The notes under the pieces were generated by a model. The model was not told where the DNA came from and searched no databases. It was given only the letters and a program-made list of their open reading frames with translations. Shown piece after piece: positions 1 through 10,717 of a stretch of 64,000 bases of DNA. Numbering within the stretch: position 1 is the first letter of the stretch; every line of letters starts with the position of its first letter. Source of the stretch: Azolla caroliniana (Eukaryota; Polypodiophyta); contig JBHGNT010000011.1 of assembly GCA_043228905.1 (NCBI GenBank), positions 12,462,001 to 12,526,000 of the forward strand, given 5' to 3'. A program made the position numbers and the translations under genes.

Positions 1-396
1 TCTTGTACTTTGTGTCCACCGAGGCCGTCCAATCCGACTCGAGCCCGTTACAGAAGTCGGCGATGACTTCGTACATCCCTTCCGAACATACCAGAATCGT
101 CCGGTCCTTTTTAAGGCCTCCTCCGACCACCTCTTGTAATTGTCCCAAGGTGTCGTCAAAAGAGACCGCCTCCACGGGTCCATTGATTTCCTCTCCAGGG
201 CCGAGGACTCCGCATGCCCGAAGTCGCTCCTCCGTCCTCTTCTTCTCCCGGCCAACGACGCCGACAATCGTACAACCCCCGCTGTCGGAGAACCAAAATT
301 TCCTACCTATGGTACAAGTCTTCTTCCCTACTGTACATTTGTGGGGTGTTTCCGGGGTGTCTGGACTATCGCGGCCCCACGCCTTGATAGCCCTCT

Positions 397-1800
397 CTAA
401 AAATCCCCTCGGGTTTCGCCTCCGAGGGTCTCGCGGTTACGCTCATGGTTTGGTTGCACCGTCAGGAACTGGACCAAGTGAGGTCCGTCCTGGCTTTTGA
501 CTCTTGCATAGGCCGAACCGTTGTCCAGCACCTTGGTCTCCATCCGTGCCGCCGTGATGTATGGTTCTCCTAGTATAACCGGATGTGAGGACGTCTCCTG
601 CATGAAGAAGTGCTGGTCGATCTTGACATCGCCGATTTTCACTCGTACGTTCGGGCAGGCTCCATGTAGTTCTTTCGTGGCGCGCGTCGCTGCCCATATT
701 TTCCAACCGTGTTTGGTGTTGATCGGCCATTTCCCCCTTTTGTAGAAGTCCATGGACATCAAGTTGATTTCTGAACCGTGGTCCACCAACGCCGCCACCG
801 GCTCCTGGACATCCCCGATCTTAGCAGGGGTCTCCGTGGTTGCTCTGGCCCAGTGTGGCCTCGAATAGTGGCTTTTTGCCAACTCTTCTTCTAGTGCCAT
901 GTCTTCTATGTGCATCGTTTGCACTTCCATCGGCTTCTCCGGCTCTGGCTCTGTCGACAGCCTCTTCCTCTTCACCAAGTCTACGATGGAGTCGTGGAAC
1001 TCCTTCTTGGCGATCCCGAGCACTTCCCTCAGCGATAGTTCCACTTTGTTGTCGAGGATACGTTCCTCCAGGACCTTTCGCAGGTCCATGGTCCTTTTGA
1101 TTTCTGTGCTCAACCGGTACCCAGCCTTCTTGGCTTTGTCCGGTGCGCCGATCGCACCGGCCTCATTCTGCCTTTGACCGAATCGGGTCTCGTACCGTTG
1201 CGAGGGCCCGGCTCCTCCGGTTTTACCTACTCGCTTGTCTTCCACCAGAGCCTTGTAGTTCTGACATGCGACTTCAACGAAGCCCGTCTTCTCTTCGACC
1301 GGGTGGCACCACCCGGTTACCTTCCGGACCCGTTTTTCCGCGCGGTCCGCTTCTTCTTTCCTTAGTCGTGCGCCGACGAGGCCTTCCAGCATCAACGGCC
1401 AGAATCCGGCTTCGTTCTTCTTCCGGGCCTCACCACCTTCGACCCGGATCCCAACCGACGCCGAGTAGTGGACGGTCTCCGCGTGGCGAGCCGCCGCTTC
1501 TTCCATCAGCCGTTTCATACCCCCTCGTCCGACATTCAGGTCCAGGGCCCTTCGGGTCTCGCTAGCGTGCACCCGACCGTTCCATAGGTACACCACGTTG
1601 GCTCTCATTGCCTCGGCGAAGTCCCCGCATTCCTTTGGGACGTGGCCGACCGCGTCGCACCACAAACACCGGTTTCCAGCCAGAGGCCTTCGGTCACGGG
1701 CCTGTTCGCCGCCGTCCCTCCGTGCATGTGCAATCTGGAGGTCCTTTACCATCCTAGTCAACTCCTCTAGAGCTGCTCCTCCGGACGAACCTTTGACCAT
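397..1800 (-). CDS. Zinc-knuckle and retropepsin-like polyprotein of element A
   Basis: A 467-codon frame. A CX2CX4HX4C zinc knuckle (CLWCDAVGHVPKEC, bases 1627-1668) lies near residue 50, as in nucleocapsid domains that bind element RNA. A charged linker follows, then a protease-like segment with AALVDHGSEINLMS (bases about 755-797), which resembles the D-T/S-G-S/A loop of Ty3 retropepsins with His at the second position. After it come a hydrophobic ILGEPY strand and the end of the domain. The frame follows the gag frame in the same phase, separated by one TAG and a 27-bp stretch open in that phase. It may be made by stop read-through, or the TAG may be a mutation. Whether the protease is active is unknown because of the DHG motif. 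Confidence 0.7.
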   Translation of the reverse strand: MVKGSSGGAALEELTRMVKDLQIAHARRDGGEQARDRRPLAGNRCLWCDAVGHVPKECGDFAEAMRANVVYLWNGRVHASETRRALDLNVGRGGMKRLMEEAAARHAETVHYSASVGIRVEGGEARKKNEAGFWPLMLEGLVGARLRKEEADRAEKRVRKVTGWCHPVEEKTGFVEVACQNYKALVEDKRVGKTGGAGPSQRYETRFGQRQNEAGAIGAPDKAKKAGYRLSTEIKRTMDLRKVLEERILDNKVELSLREVLGIAKKEFHDSIVDLVKRKRLSTEPEPEKPMEVQTMHIEDMALEEELAKSHYSRPHWARATTETPAKIGDVQEPVAALVDHGSEINLMSMDFYKRGKWPINTKHGWKIWAATRATKELHGACPNVRVKIGDVKIDQHFFMQETSSHPVILGEPYITAARMETKVLDNGSAYARVKSQDGPHLVQFLTVQPNHERNRETLGGETRGDF

Positions 1801-1827
1801 GCCGGTCGAAGTCGATCCGGTCTCGAG

Positions 1828-2550
1828 CTAGTCTCGGGTCTCTTCCCTTTGCGCTGGCGGGGTTGGCTCGAGTTTCCTTGATGCTACAGAGCCCGCCCCT
1901 GTTGATCCTTTATCGACCCACTCTCGCCGTTTGTCGAAACGGCCACAAACCCTCTTTACCACGGCCCAATCGGCCGCCAGCCCGTCATCAGTCTCCAGCA
2001 GGAGACCCACTTGCTCCCGGTCCCTCGCATCCACCGACTTAACGAACAAGAGGACGCGACTTGTGTCTAGTACGGTCCGGTTGAGCGCCGAAAGTCGCGC
2101 GAAGCGTTCTTCAAATTCATGGAGGAGCACCAACACGTTTCTCCCCTTTTTGGGGGTCTCCACCCATTCCATGAAGTCCCGTTTCGAGAGCCGGAGCGCG
2201 TCATCAAGCGCATATTTTTCGAGGAGCTGACCTTCAAACTCTTCCCAGGTCCGGTTCTCAGCCCGTACCTCGAGCACCTCCGCATGGATGCCCGACATCG
2301 CCACCCGAGGGAATCCGATCAGTCGCCTTTCTTCCAAAATGTCTCTCATTACCATCTCGGCCCGGTAGGCCTCCAAATAGCTTGTGGCGTCCTTCCCACC
2401 GAACCGGCCTATCGTGCCGACGACCGCTTCAATAGCCCTATCGAGGGCGCTTGCACCTTTGCGCGCACTCACTATCCGATCCACAGCTGAAGCCATGGCT
2501 TCCGTGAGATCCGACCCCCTCATCTTTCTATTCCTCTGCCGCCTATTCAT
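1828..2550 (-). CDS. Gag-like capsid protein of element A
   Basis: A 240-codon frame of Ty3-type gag character. It is mostly helical and charged and aligns along its length with the gags of elements B and C: shared landmarks are FGGKD/FNGKD, YRAEM/YKAEM, the W-E-x-F-E block, and the late LLFVKSVDARDRE / VLMFVRSIDRKER block. Gag would form the virus-like particle that packages the element RNA. The first ATG overlaps the primer site; a later Met (MRGSDL) could be used instead. The frame ends in TAG and remains open in the same phase into the zinc-knuckle frame. Confidence 0.75.
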   Translation of the reverse strand: MNRRQRNRKMRGSDLTEAMASAVDRIVSARKGASALDRAIEAVVGTIGRFGGKDATSYLEAYRAEMVMRDILEERRLIGFPRVAMSGIHAEVLEVRAENRTWEEFEGQLLEKYALDDALRLSKRDFMEWVETPKKGRNVLVLLHEFEERFARLSALNRTVLDTSRVLLFVKSVDARDREQVGLLLETDDGLAADWAVVKRVCGRFDKRREWVDKGSTGAGSVASRKLEPTPPAQREETRD

Positions 2551-2563
2551 GTCGGGTTCACCA
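2548..2563 (-). other. Primer binding site for tRNA-Trp, element A
   Basis: On the minus strand the sequence 4 nt inside the LTR reads TGGTGAACCCGACATG. It pairs with the 3' end of plant tRNA-Trp (...CACGTCGGGTTCACCA) with one mismatch. Elements B and C have the perfect version. The tRNA assignment is from memory. Confidence 0.7.
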
Positions 2564-2567
2564 AATA

Positions 2568-3265
2568 TGTCGTGTTGTTACACGCGTGCGTGGGGAACGA
2601 GCCGGGACCACCGGGGTCTTGGACCGAGAAATAGCTGAGATGGAGGAGAGCGGAAAGGCAACGGACACACTTGCACACGCACAGACACAGGAGCACACAG
2701 GAATCACAGTCCAACGACACAACAACACGAGACGACTAGAAGTCTGAGTATATGAACACGTATGTATATTAATATATATATGTATATCGAGATAGTTACA
2801 ACTAACAGGCCGACAAGGCGAACACCGACGCCTGTTCACTCACACACACAGAAGAGCGAGATGGAGACTTTGTCGGAAGCACACGGGCTTTCCACGGAGC
2901 AGAGTCAGCCTCCCGAAAACCCTACGCAAAAATGGCTATGGAGAGTGGTAGAGGAGAAGGGCTCGATCCCAGTCCGGCAACACTTCGTCCTCTCTCATGC
3001 GCGATCCCTTCCCCGATTCCTCTCCCTCTCTTTTATAGCCCAAGGAGGGAGGTCGTTATCATCCGTTACATCATATCAATTCTCTGTGCTTTCGGACAGA
3101 GATACACCTCGATTCACTCCCTATTGAATGCGTGCTACCTAGGATTTCACCTCAGCCGACTTGTACCTACCTACTTACTATACAACGAAAAGTGTGCTCG
3201 CGTGTAAGGGCCGGTTTACACACGCTAAACTTGGTTTCCGCCTAGGGACGGTTTTTCTTCACAAC
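2568..3265 (-). repeat. 5' LTR of element A
   Basis: Begins TGTCGTG next to the primer site. The first 60 bp (GGGACCACCGGGGTCTTGGAC block) resemble the same end of the LTRs of B and C. The far end is chosen at CACAACA, which roughly mirrors TGTCGTG, but this edge is uncertain. I saw no tRNA-like module here, unlike in the B and C LTRs. A short CA-rich microsatellite sits near 2845. Confidence 0.5.
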
Positions 3266-3289
3266 AACGTATGGTATCGATAATGTGGG

Positions 3290-4067
3290 AATCCAATGGT
3301 GTACCGAAAACCCATGTTACTTGCAGTCGTGCCGGTCCCAATATTACTTGCTTTTGAATATTGAATGCTGGATTATCGGGTTTTTAGTACTATTATAACT
3401 ATGAGAAATTTCTAATGAAATAGACTCGGGTTTAGTACAAGCTACTACTTGATTTACCTGTCTTCTTGGCCTATGTGGACAATTTACTGTGATATGCCCT
3501 GGCCCTCCACAATAGAGACATAATTGGTTTGCTCAGCGTCATTGCTTTTCTTCTTCCTACAATGGACCACAACGACGTGTGGTGTCAATTTCCATCGGTG
3601 TTGGAGTATTTGCCGGAGATGCATTGTATGACTCCCTTGCAAATGGTTTTGCTACAATCGAGGCGTATGTGGGCTTCGACCTAGTCCTTGGCATTTGTAA
3701 TTGGTGTTCCGAACGTCGCTCGAAAAGCCGGTTATCGCATCTTACCGCTCGACTGATTGCCTATGTGAACGATTTTGGTTCTTCAGCGAAAGTCAGGAGT
3801 AAGTCTTTGACATTATTTCATAGGCCGTATCAAAATTTTTCCATCAATGCTTGATCATCCTTGGGGATATCGGAGGCGAGTAGACAGAAATCTGCAGCGT
3901 ATGCGGAGGCTGGATGATCACATTGACGTGATCATTGAATTTTGTTGATTGCCATCCTTATGCTATCAATATCTCCAAAATAAGCTTTAAACTCACTTAT
4001 AAACTCCTCAAAATTATTTAGTAATGGAGATTCCTTTTCTAACAACGGAGCGAATCTGCACGAATTG
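3290..4067 (-). pseudogene. Ty3-like gag relic with zinc knuckle
   Basis: Broken minus-strand frames resemble a plant Ty3/gypsy gag. They include a block with FAPLLEKESPLLNNFEEFISE (near 4050-3985), a stretch like DQPASAYAADFCLLASDIP further on, and a zinc knuckle CLYCGGPGHITVNC at 3479-3520. Stops and frame changes make it non-coding. It aligns with, but differs from, the gag relic at 14676-15413, so these are two separate insertions. It abuts the 83-bp repeats of transposon copy 1, where that copy has lost its left end. Confidence 0.65.
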
Positions 4068-4480
4068 TTGCCGCTACTGTGCGTTCCAAGCATCATCAAA
4101 GAGTTGTTCAATCTGACGGGGTTCTCTTCTTTGTGCCACTCTACACTCAAGGGCCGCTACTGTGTGTTCCAAGCATCATCGGTAACTGTTCAATCTGGCG
4201 GGGTTCTCTTCTCTATGCCACTCTACACTCAGGGGCCGCTACTGTGCGTTCCAAGCATCATCGGTAACTGTTCAATCTGACGGGGTTCTCTTCTCTGTGC
4301 CACTCTACACTCAGGGGCCGCTATTGTGAAGGTCGTGTATTGCTGCCACTTTTCGACCCGACGGCGTTAACAACTCCACTGCCACCATTCTACTCTCAGG
4401 TGCCTTCTCTGTGCGTTCCAAGCATCATCAGTAACTGTTCAATCTGACGGGGTTCTCTCCTCCATTGCCATCATTCTACA
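4068..4480. repeat. 83-bp tandem repeats upstream of transposase, copy 1
   Basis: About three good units and further degenerate ones of the 83-bp repeat that is longer in copy 2 (32017-32760). Typical pieces are GCGTTCCAAGCATCATC and CAATCTGACGGGGTTCTC. They lie between the transposon end and the transposase start and so may contain promoter sequence. Short frames in them are by-products of the repeat. Confidence 0.8.
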
Positions 4481-5553
4481 CTCAGTTGCCGCTACTGTCC
4501 AGTCCTGGATTGCTTCCACATTTCGATTTGACGGAGTTCACTCATCCAACGACAACATTCTACACTCAGTTGTCGCCATTGGTCGGTCCTGGATTGCCTC
4601 CTCAATTGTTCGATCCAACGGATTGAACTCCTCTACTGTTCGGTCTTGGATTGCAATAACTTTTTTGTCTATTGATTATCTTGTGTATTGTTGTGTCTAA
4701 TCTTGTGTATTGTGGAATATTTTTGTGTATTGTTGTTGCCCATAGCCATCTTAAATACTTGTTTTTATTTCTGGAAATTTAGGGTTTTAATATGTCCAGC
4801 CAAATGGAAGGGGAAGAAGGGTGTTTAGAATTACTCCTCAATGATCATAAGGATAGGGATGATGCTATCAGGACACAATAAGCCATACGAAACTATTGGG
4901 TAGAAAAAAAAAGGAAACATTGTCAATTGTTGAAGGATACAAAAGCTACACTCAGTAAAGGTAAGGATAGTTTAGCTGAGAATGTAAGTAATGCGACTAC
5001 CATCATAGAGAGAAAGGTTGTAGACTATTTCAATGTTCAAACCAATCACATCAGCAATGAAGAAAAGAAGGTAGTACTTTATGGAATATGTAATGATCCA
5101 TCGATAAAGGACTTAGTTGATTGTGATGGTCTTAATGCAAACATATCATCTATTTTAGTAAATAATCTTCGTAATAGTTTCGTATCCATGAGCAGGTTAG
5201 AAGATGATCTTGTCTTAAAAAGTTCTAGTCTGATGATGTTACTTAATAGTGATGTTGACGATATAAACATCAGTGAGCTATCTAAGGTAATTGGTGTTAG
5301 TAGAAAAACAGTGTACAATACAATGAACCGTATAATTTCCTCGGGTGAAGGAACTAGTCTACTAAAGCTAACTACAAGATGTAAGCCAATGACATCCATA
5401 ACATTTGAAATCAAGGATGTAATCACAATGTTTTGGACTAATGAGAGTAGGGTTTCACCCAATAAAAAGGATTTATGCAGGAAACGTGTTGGAAGAAATC
5501 AATACGAGGAGCATCCCATTCATCTTCTTGATGTACCTCAGGTATTTACATTT

Positions 5554-6293
5554 TGTTGGGAAAACAGGTCCCTCCAGATGGGAAGGAAGAAGAACAGTGC
5601 CGAAACCGTATGAGGAGGACCCGGCTACGGAGAGCCGGATGGTGCAGACCCGGTATGAACCGGATGAGGAGTACCTGGCTACGGAGAGCCGGATGGTGCA
5701 GACCCGGTATGAACCGGATGAGGAGTACCCGGCTACGGAGAGCCGGATGGTGCAGACCCGTAATGAACCGGATGAGGAGTACTCGGCTACAGAGAGCCGG
5801 ATGGTGTAGGCCCGGTATGAACCGGATGAAGAGACATATTCGTAAATATGTTTCTGAGAGCCCATCGAGGCTACATTTGTAAATAGCCGAAAAGTCATAT
5901 TAGTATAAATATGACTTAGGGCAAACTTTTAGTATGGTGGTTGTTGTTATTCTTCCTTGTTGGTGCAAGAAGAAACGAGAGCGCGTAACTATACAGAGAG
6001 AGAGAGAGAGAGAGACAAGGTCGTTGCCTCTGTTGTAACCGCCGCCTGTGGCGAAGAGCGTGAGTCCGAGGTCGTTGCCTCCGTGAACTCACTGTTTTTT
6101 GTACATTCATACATAGTGACAGTTTGCAGCCTGTGGGCTGCCGTGGTTTTTCCCCTAGTTTGGGGTTTTCCACGTAAACCTCCTGTGTATCTTTCTCTTC
6201 TTAGTGTCGCGTTTCATTACCTGTTTTTCTGTGTATGAAAAGAATCTCGGTTGTGGCCGAGTCTTGCGCATAAGGAGCGTTGGGTTCCCGACA
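5554..6293 (+). repeat. Solo LTR of a Ty1/copia element
   Basis: A 740-bp LTR starting TGTTGGGAAAAC and ending GGTTCCCGACA, flanked by the 5-bp duplication CATTT (5549-5553 and 6294-6298). Copy 2 has the uninterrupted sequence at this position, confirming the insertion. Its centre (TGTGGGCTGCCGTGGTTTTTCC, TTTTCCACGT) resembles the LTRs of the copia elements at 43490-48850 and 56836-57240. It lies within the transposase intron. No internal copia sequence is left, so the element was removed by LTR-LTR recombination. Confidence 0.85.
5612..5830 (+). repeat. 54-bp minisatellite inside the solo LTR
   Basis: Four tandem units of 54 bp around GAACCGGATGAGGAGTAC and CTACGGAGAGCCGGATGG. Because 54 is a multiple of 3, the repeats read as an 18-residue protein repeat (ATESRMVQTRYEPDEEY), but this is LTR sequence and I do not call it a gene. 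Confidence 0.8.
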
Positions 6294-6298
6294 CATTT

Positions 6299-7330
6299 AT
6301 CTCAACATTTGCTTTGACTCTACACGGAAAGTTAATTAGCTCAGTTAGCAGAAAAGCTAATTAGCTTATCAATTACATTTACCTCAGTTAGCCACTAGGA
6401 TAGCTACTACATAGGTAATTGGCTACTCTCAATAGCTACTACCATGATAGCTAATTAGCTATTCTCAATAGCTAATTTAGTTACTACCAAATAATTAGCT
6501 ACCAAAATAGTTAACTAGCTACCATGATAGCTAATTAACTATTCTCAATAGCTAATTTAGTTATTACCAGATAATTAGCTACAAGAATAGCTAATTAGCT
6601 TTTAGGATAGCTAATTAGCTATTAGAATAGGGTTTTAGCTACCATGATAGCTAAATAACTACTAGAATAGCTAATTAGAATAGGTAATTAGCTAATTAGC
6701 TATTAGAATAGGTAATTAGCTACCATGATAGCTAATTAGCTACTATGATAGTTAGCTACTCTAGTTATTACCAGCTAATTAGCTACTAGGAAAGCTAATT
6801 AGCTACCATGATAGCTAATTAGGTATTAGGACAGCTACTATGATACCATGATAGGTAATTAGCTACTAGAACAGCTAATTAGCTACTAGGACAACTAATT
6901 AGCTACTAGGATAGCTAATTTCGTTATTACTAGCTAATTAGCTAATAGGAAAGCTAATTAGCTACCATGATAGCTAATTAGCTACTAGGACAACTAATTA
7001 GCCACCATGATAGCTAATTAGCTACTAGACCAACTAATTAGCTACCATGATAGCTAATTAGCTACTAGGAAAGCTAATTAGCTACCATGATAGCTAATTA
7101 GCTACTAGGAAAGCTAATTAGCTACCATGATAGCTAATTAGCTACCATGATAGCTAATTAGCTACAAGGACAGCTAATTAGCTACTAGGATAGCTAATTA
7201 GCTACTAAGACAGCTAATTAGCTACCATGATAGCTAATTAGCTACTAGACCAGCTAATAAGCTACTAGAACAACTAATTAGCTACTAGGATAGTTAGCTA
7301 GTTACGAGAATAACTAATTCCCCTTTATTA
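6299..7330. repeat. AGCTAATTAGCT palindrome minisatellite, transposase intron, copy 1
   Basis: Degenerate tandem repeats of about 22-24 bp made of the perfect 12-bp palindrome AGCTAATTAGCT followed by ACYANGAYA-type linkers. They fill the transposase intron from just after the solo LTR to the acceptor at 7335. The corresponding intron of copy 2 carries a longer, differently arranged array. Confidence 0.9.
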
Positions 7331-9104
7331 CGCAGGTCGATTTATTTATTAGGTTCAAACAAATGCATCCAAATATCAAAGTTCAACTACGAACATTCGA
7401 GTCTCTTAAGCCACACTTTGTGAGACGCTTAAAGGATCGATACACATGTTGCATTTACCATGTACAGATGGGTTTTCTGAAGGACTCTGTTAATCTACTA
7501 CGTCACCATAGTGCATCCCTAACTAATACAGTTTGCACATGTGGGTGCCCAATCCGAGCACATTATCTCTTCCATGAGTTATTTATTAGATTCAATATTG
7601 TGTCCGAGAGAAATTGACGCTATCTTCCATAGTCATAAATGTGTCATGGGTTTATGTCAAGATTGTGGCCCTACTAGATTTAGGTGGTGTCCAAATGAAT
7701 TGAGTAGTGAAATATTGTTCTTTGTGAAGTTATTTGAGTAAGTGAACACCAATTTCGAAGGAAAGGTGTGTAAAAGAAAGGATCTAGTTCGGAAGATACT
7801 TAAACCAAGGGATTTGGTGTCTCTATTTGTAGTATCTCTAGGAAAGTTTATTAAACACAACTTCATTTATTCATGGCAGGCCCATCAATTTAAGACTTGC
7901 ATATCTGATTTCCCAAATGATGTAGTAGTCTCAGTAGTAGATTTCGCAGAGAATTATACTTTCAAGCAGCAGAATGAAATTCAATCTATGCATTGGTGTT
8001 CAATTCAGGTAACCATTTTTGTGCACATAACATATTTTCGAGTTTTAGGTGATGTTAAAAAAGTGATGATAAGAAGCATGATACCTTGTTCGTCCAACAC
8101 TGTTTTAAGTTACATTGGCAGTGGTTATTAGCTCAACGTTTGGAGCTTACTCAACATTAGGTCTGGTCTGACGGAGTTGCGTCACAATTCAAGGCTCGAC
8201 ATCCATTTTATTTTGTGGGGAGGTATCTTGCTATAACAGGTTTGGAAATGAGATGGAATTTTTTTGGGTCTGGCCATGGTAAAGGCGAACATGATGGTGC
8301 AAGGGCTGTTATAAAGCGGGCACTTACCCATGAACAACTAAAGACAGATGGTGTGCACATGTAGTTGAATTTTTAAGAACAAATATGTCAACGAGTGCAA
8401 CAGGTGTTTATTCCTCGCAAGTCCGAGATATCAAACGTGAATTTTGGGAAGTGAAAATAGATAAAGTAAATAGGGAGAAGACCTGGGAGTGCCAAGGAAT
8501 TCCCGAATTGCAATCTCTACATGTTGTTCGCGGTTATTCCAGGTTGGATGGTCATTGTATTGCAGTTAGAGAATTGACTTGTTTTTGCTTCCATTGTGTG
8601 CAGGGAAATTGGAGATATTGTCTAAACAAAGCATACATTCAGAATTGGGAGTATCACACTCTGAATGATAAGGAAGCAGTTGATGGAGAAACAGGGCAGA
8701 ATGCTGACTTCACATATGAGGGACTTGGAGATACTTTGAGTGATGTCTTGAACGTTGGGGATAACTTCGCTGTAAATGCTGAAGAAGGCAATTCAGAGGG
8801 TGCTGATTTCTATATATTGAAGTGCACGGTTAGTAAACAGTGTGCAAGGCAGAATATTGTAGATGCATGGGGAAATTTTGTATCTGTCGGGACATTCTAC
8901 ATCAAAGGCATTTTTTATGCAAAACTAGATGACTACGAATATGTGTATAGGTTGTTAGAAGACAAACTAGCGGCGTACATGTACTCTCATTTTGTCAGGT
9001 GCATCAACGTCCCAATGTGAGAATACAATAGCTGCTCAGGTTTATACACTATTGGTGCTAATGTGTATGAATGTATTTACCATAGTATGCCATGGAATTT
9101 GTAG

Positions 9105-9452
9105 CTACAAGTAGCAATTACCATCTTCTCTTGTAAAACAAACATGTATTTTGCGAAAACAGTTAAATAAACTCGTTTGAGAATCAATTTCTTGTATACA
9201 GTCTGCTTTCTGTGCTTCTTTCTTAATAAAATCATGTCTTTTTTGGTAAGTTTTAAGTTATAAGTTATAGCGAAATAGTCATCAGTAGCTAATTAGCTGT
9301 ACAAATGCAGCTAATTAGCTGTCAATAGCTAAATAGTCATCAATAGCATGAAATCAACAATCTGCAACATATTCCTCAAATTACACAGTAGATAAGTACA
9401 GTGGGAACAAGTTATTAAATTCTTCATTGAATAATGTCATCTCTTTACATAT
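9105..9452. other. Spacer between convergent genes, copy 1
   Basis: AT-rich sequence between the 3' ends of the transposase (+) and the unknown gene (-). It contains AATAAA-like words (near 9226) and a few AGCTAATTAGCT motifs near 9290-9320. No coding sequence is seen. In copy 2 part of this spacer is duplicated. Confidence 0.6.
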
Positions 9453-10544
9453 TTATAAATTACCATTGGAAATGTCTACAAATCTCCTATAAACAGCTAA
9501 GCTCTTGCTAGTTAGTGGAACGAGTCTACATATATTATCCGCATATCGAGCTCGGTATGGAGTCCACAACCATGCACCTAGTTGGCAGCTCACTGTTTGC
9601 ACTAGGTACTGTTCAGGCATTTCCTCGGGTAGAATGAGACAGAATCTCCGAATATTGAAGTAGTGCCGGAAATGTTCTATATCCAAAATCAATGTGATGT
9701 CGGCATTATATTCAGGCCAAGTAGCCCAAAAATCAGAAAGTCTCTTGAATCTTGCAGCTTCCATTTGCTCATAATTTTCTCGTGCCCATTGACCTTTAAA
9801 ATGACTTTGCCATTTTGGGAAGAATCTTGCTAAACACTTCCATACATCTGATTTTGGTTTTTCACTCCAAATAAACAAATCAAAGTATTGCACAACCCAC
9901 TCTAGAAACTGATTCGCGTCCCTCCTTGGCTGCATATATCTCACACTCATCAAGACTTTATCAAGCTCCAAGTTCAAGGCTCTTCTTTCGACTTCTAGTG
10001 GTTTAGGTTTCCATTCCTGAAACTGAGCCGTTGTTACACCATTTTCTGGTAGGACACGATCAATCTCAATCAGCTCAGGTTCGGCCGACACAACTGGCGT
10101 CCTTTTCCTCTTCAAACCCCTAGTCGACTTTGTAGGGCCTAGCTTCACATTCTGGTGCTCTTGTTTTGTCGACTTAGTTATCAATCCTTGGATTACCCCA
10201 GTGCATGTAGCTACTGATCTGTTCGATATCAGTCCACTGGTATCACATGCTGCATCTACCTACAACATCAAGTCATCCGTGCAACATGCTGCATCTACTT
10301 GCAACATCAAGTCATCCGTGCAACATGCTTGATCAACTTGTGTGACCAAATCACTTGTGTCAGTTGCCACATCTACTTTCAAGATGGGGCCCTTTAAACA
10401 CGCTGCAACATCAACAGTATCCACACTGCCATTGGCCTTAGGAGCAATAGAATCAAACCCTTTAGACTCTGCAACATCAGAAAACACCAACATATTCACA
10501 CTCACAAAGTAACTAACAGTCTCACAAAACAACATCCTGAACAT
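9453..10544 (-). pseudogene. Unknown transposon gene (third gene), copy 1, one nonsense codon
   Basis: A single minus-strand frame of 364 codons starting MFRMLFCETV and ending DISNGNL, broken only by a TAG at 10257-10259 (CAG in copy 2). After a short hydrophobic N-terminus comes a repeated acidic unit of 13 residues (LMLQVDAACCTDD) whose number differs between copies, a basic patch (GLKRKRTP), and a well-conserved Trp/aromatic-rich C-terminal half (WKCLARFFPKW, FWATWPEYN). I recognise no domain. It lies between the transposase and the RING gene in both transposon copies, so it belongs to the element. It could be an accessory transposition protein; that is only inference. Confidence 0.65.
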
Positions 10545-10717
10545 CAAAGAGTTTCAGTCATAGAACAACACTCTTCAAATTATCTTGGAAAAACATCATA
10601 GAGTTCCATTACATAATGTGGATCAAGCAACAACCAATCTGAGGTTTTACTTGTCCAACATGATAGTAAAACTTCCTAAAACCCTAGCAAAATCCCTAAG
10701 CTAACAATCATATCCAA

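Larger units (their letters stand above)
1..3265 (-). mobile_element. Element A: gag-protease LTR element, partial
   Basis: Retrotransposon read on the minus strand and cut off by the window start. In its own orientation it has a 5' LTR (about 3265 down to 2568), a tRNA-Trp primer site, a gag frame and a second frame with zinc knuckle and aspartic protease. It is the most complete coding member here of the family that includes elements B and C: gag, zinc knuckle and linker align with them. No reverse transcriptase or integrase is seen down to base 1, but the rest of the element lies outside the window. Bases 1-396 hold no domain I recognise. The outer LTR edge near 3265 is uncertain. Confidence 0.75.
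4792..9104 (+). pseudogene. Decayed HGK-type DDE transposase, copy 1
   Basis: Same two-exon gene as in copy 2. Exon 1 is 4792-5541 and exon 2 is 7336-9104; the intron keeps its GT and AG ends but holds a solo LTR and a minisatellite. Lesions against copy 2: CAA to TAA early in exon 1 (near 4879); in exon 2 a missing codon, a deletion removing part of the Cys-rich segment near 7550, a stop in LFE*VNTN (near 7740), a deletion near 8066, TGG to TAG before the second catalytic Asp (8158-8160), a deletion near 8361, and TCA to TGA near 9018. It cannot make a full transposase, though it could be mobilised in trans if its ends were complete. Confidence 0.85.

Noticed and set aside
5473-5898. 141-residue frame with an 18-residue repeat
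   Set aside because: It crosses the solo LTR boundary and the 54-bp minisatellite; not conserved in copy 2.
6299-7330. Regular short repeats that might suggest a CRISPR array
   Set aside because: There are no unique spacers, the units are degenerate and adjacent, and the array is a spliced intron of a eukaryotic transposon.
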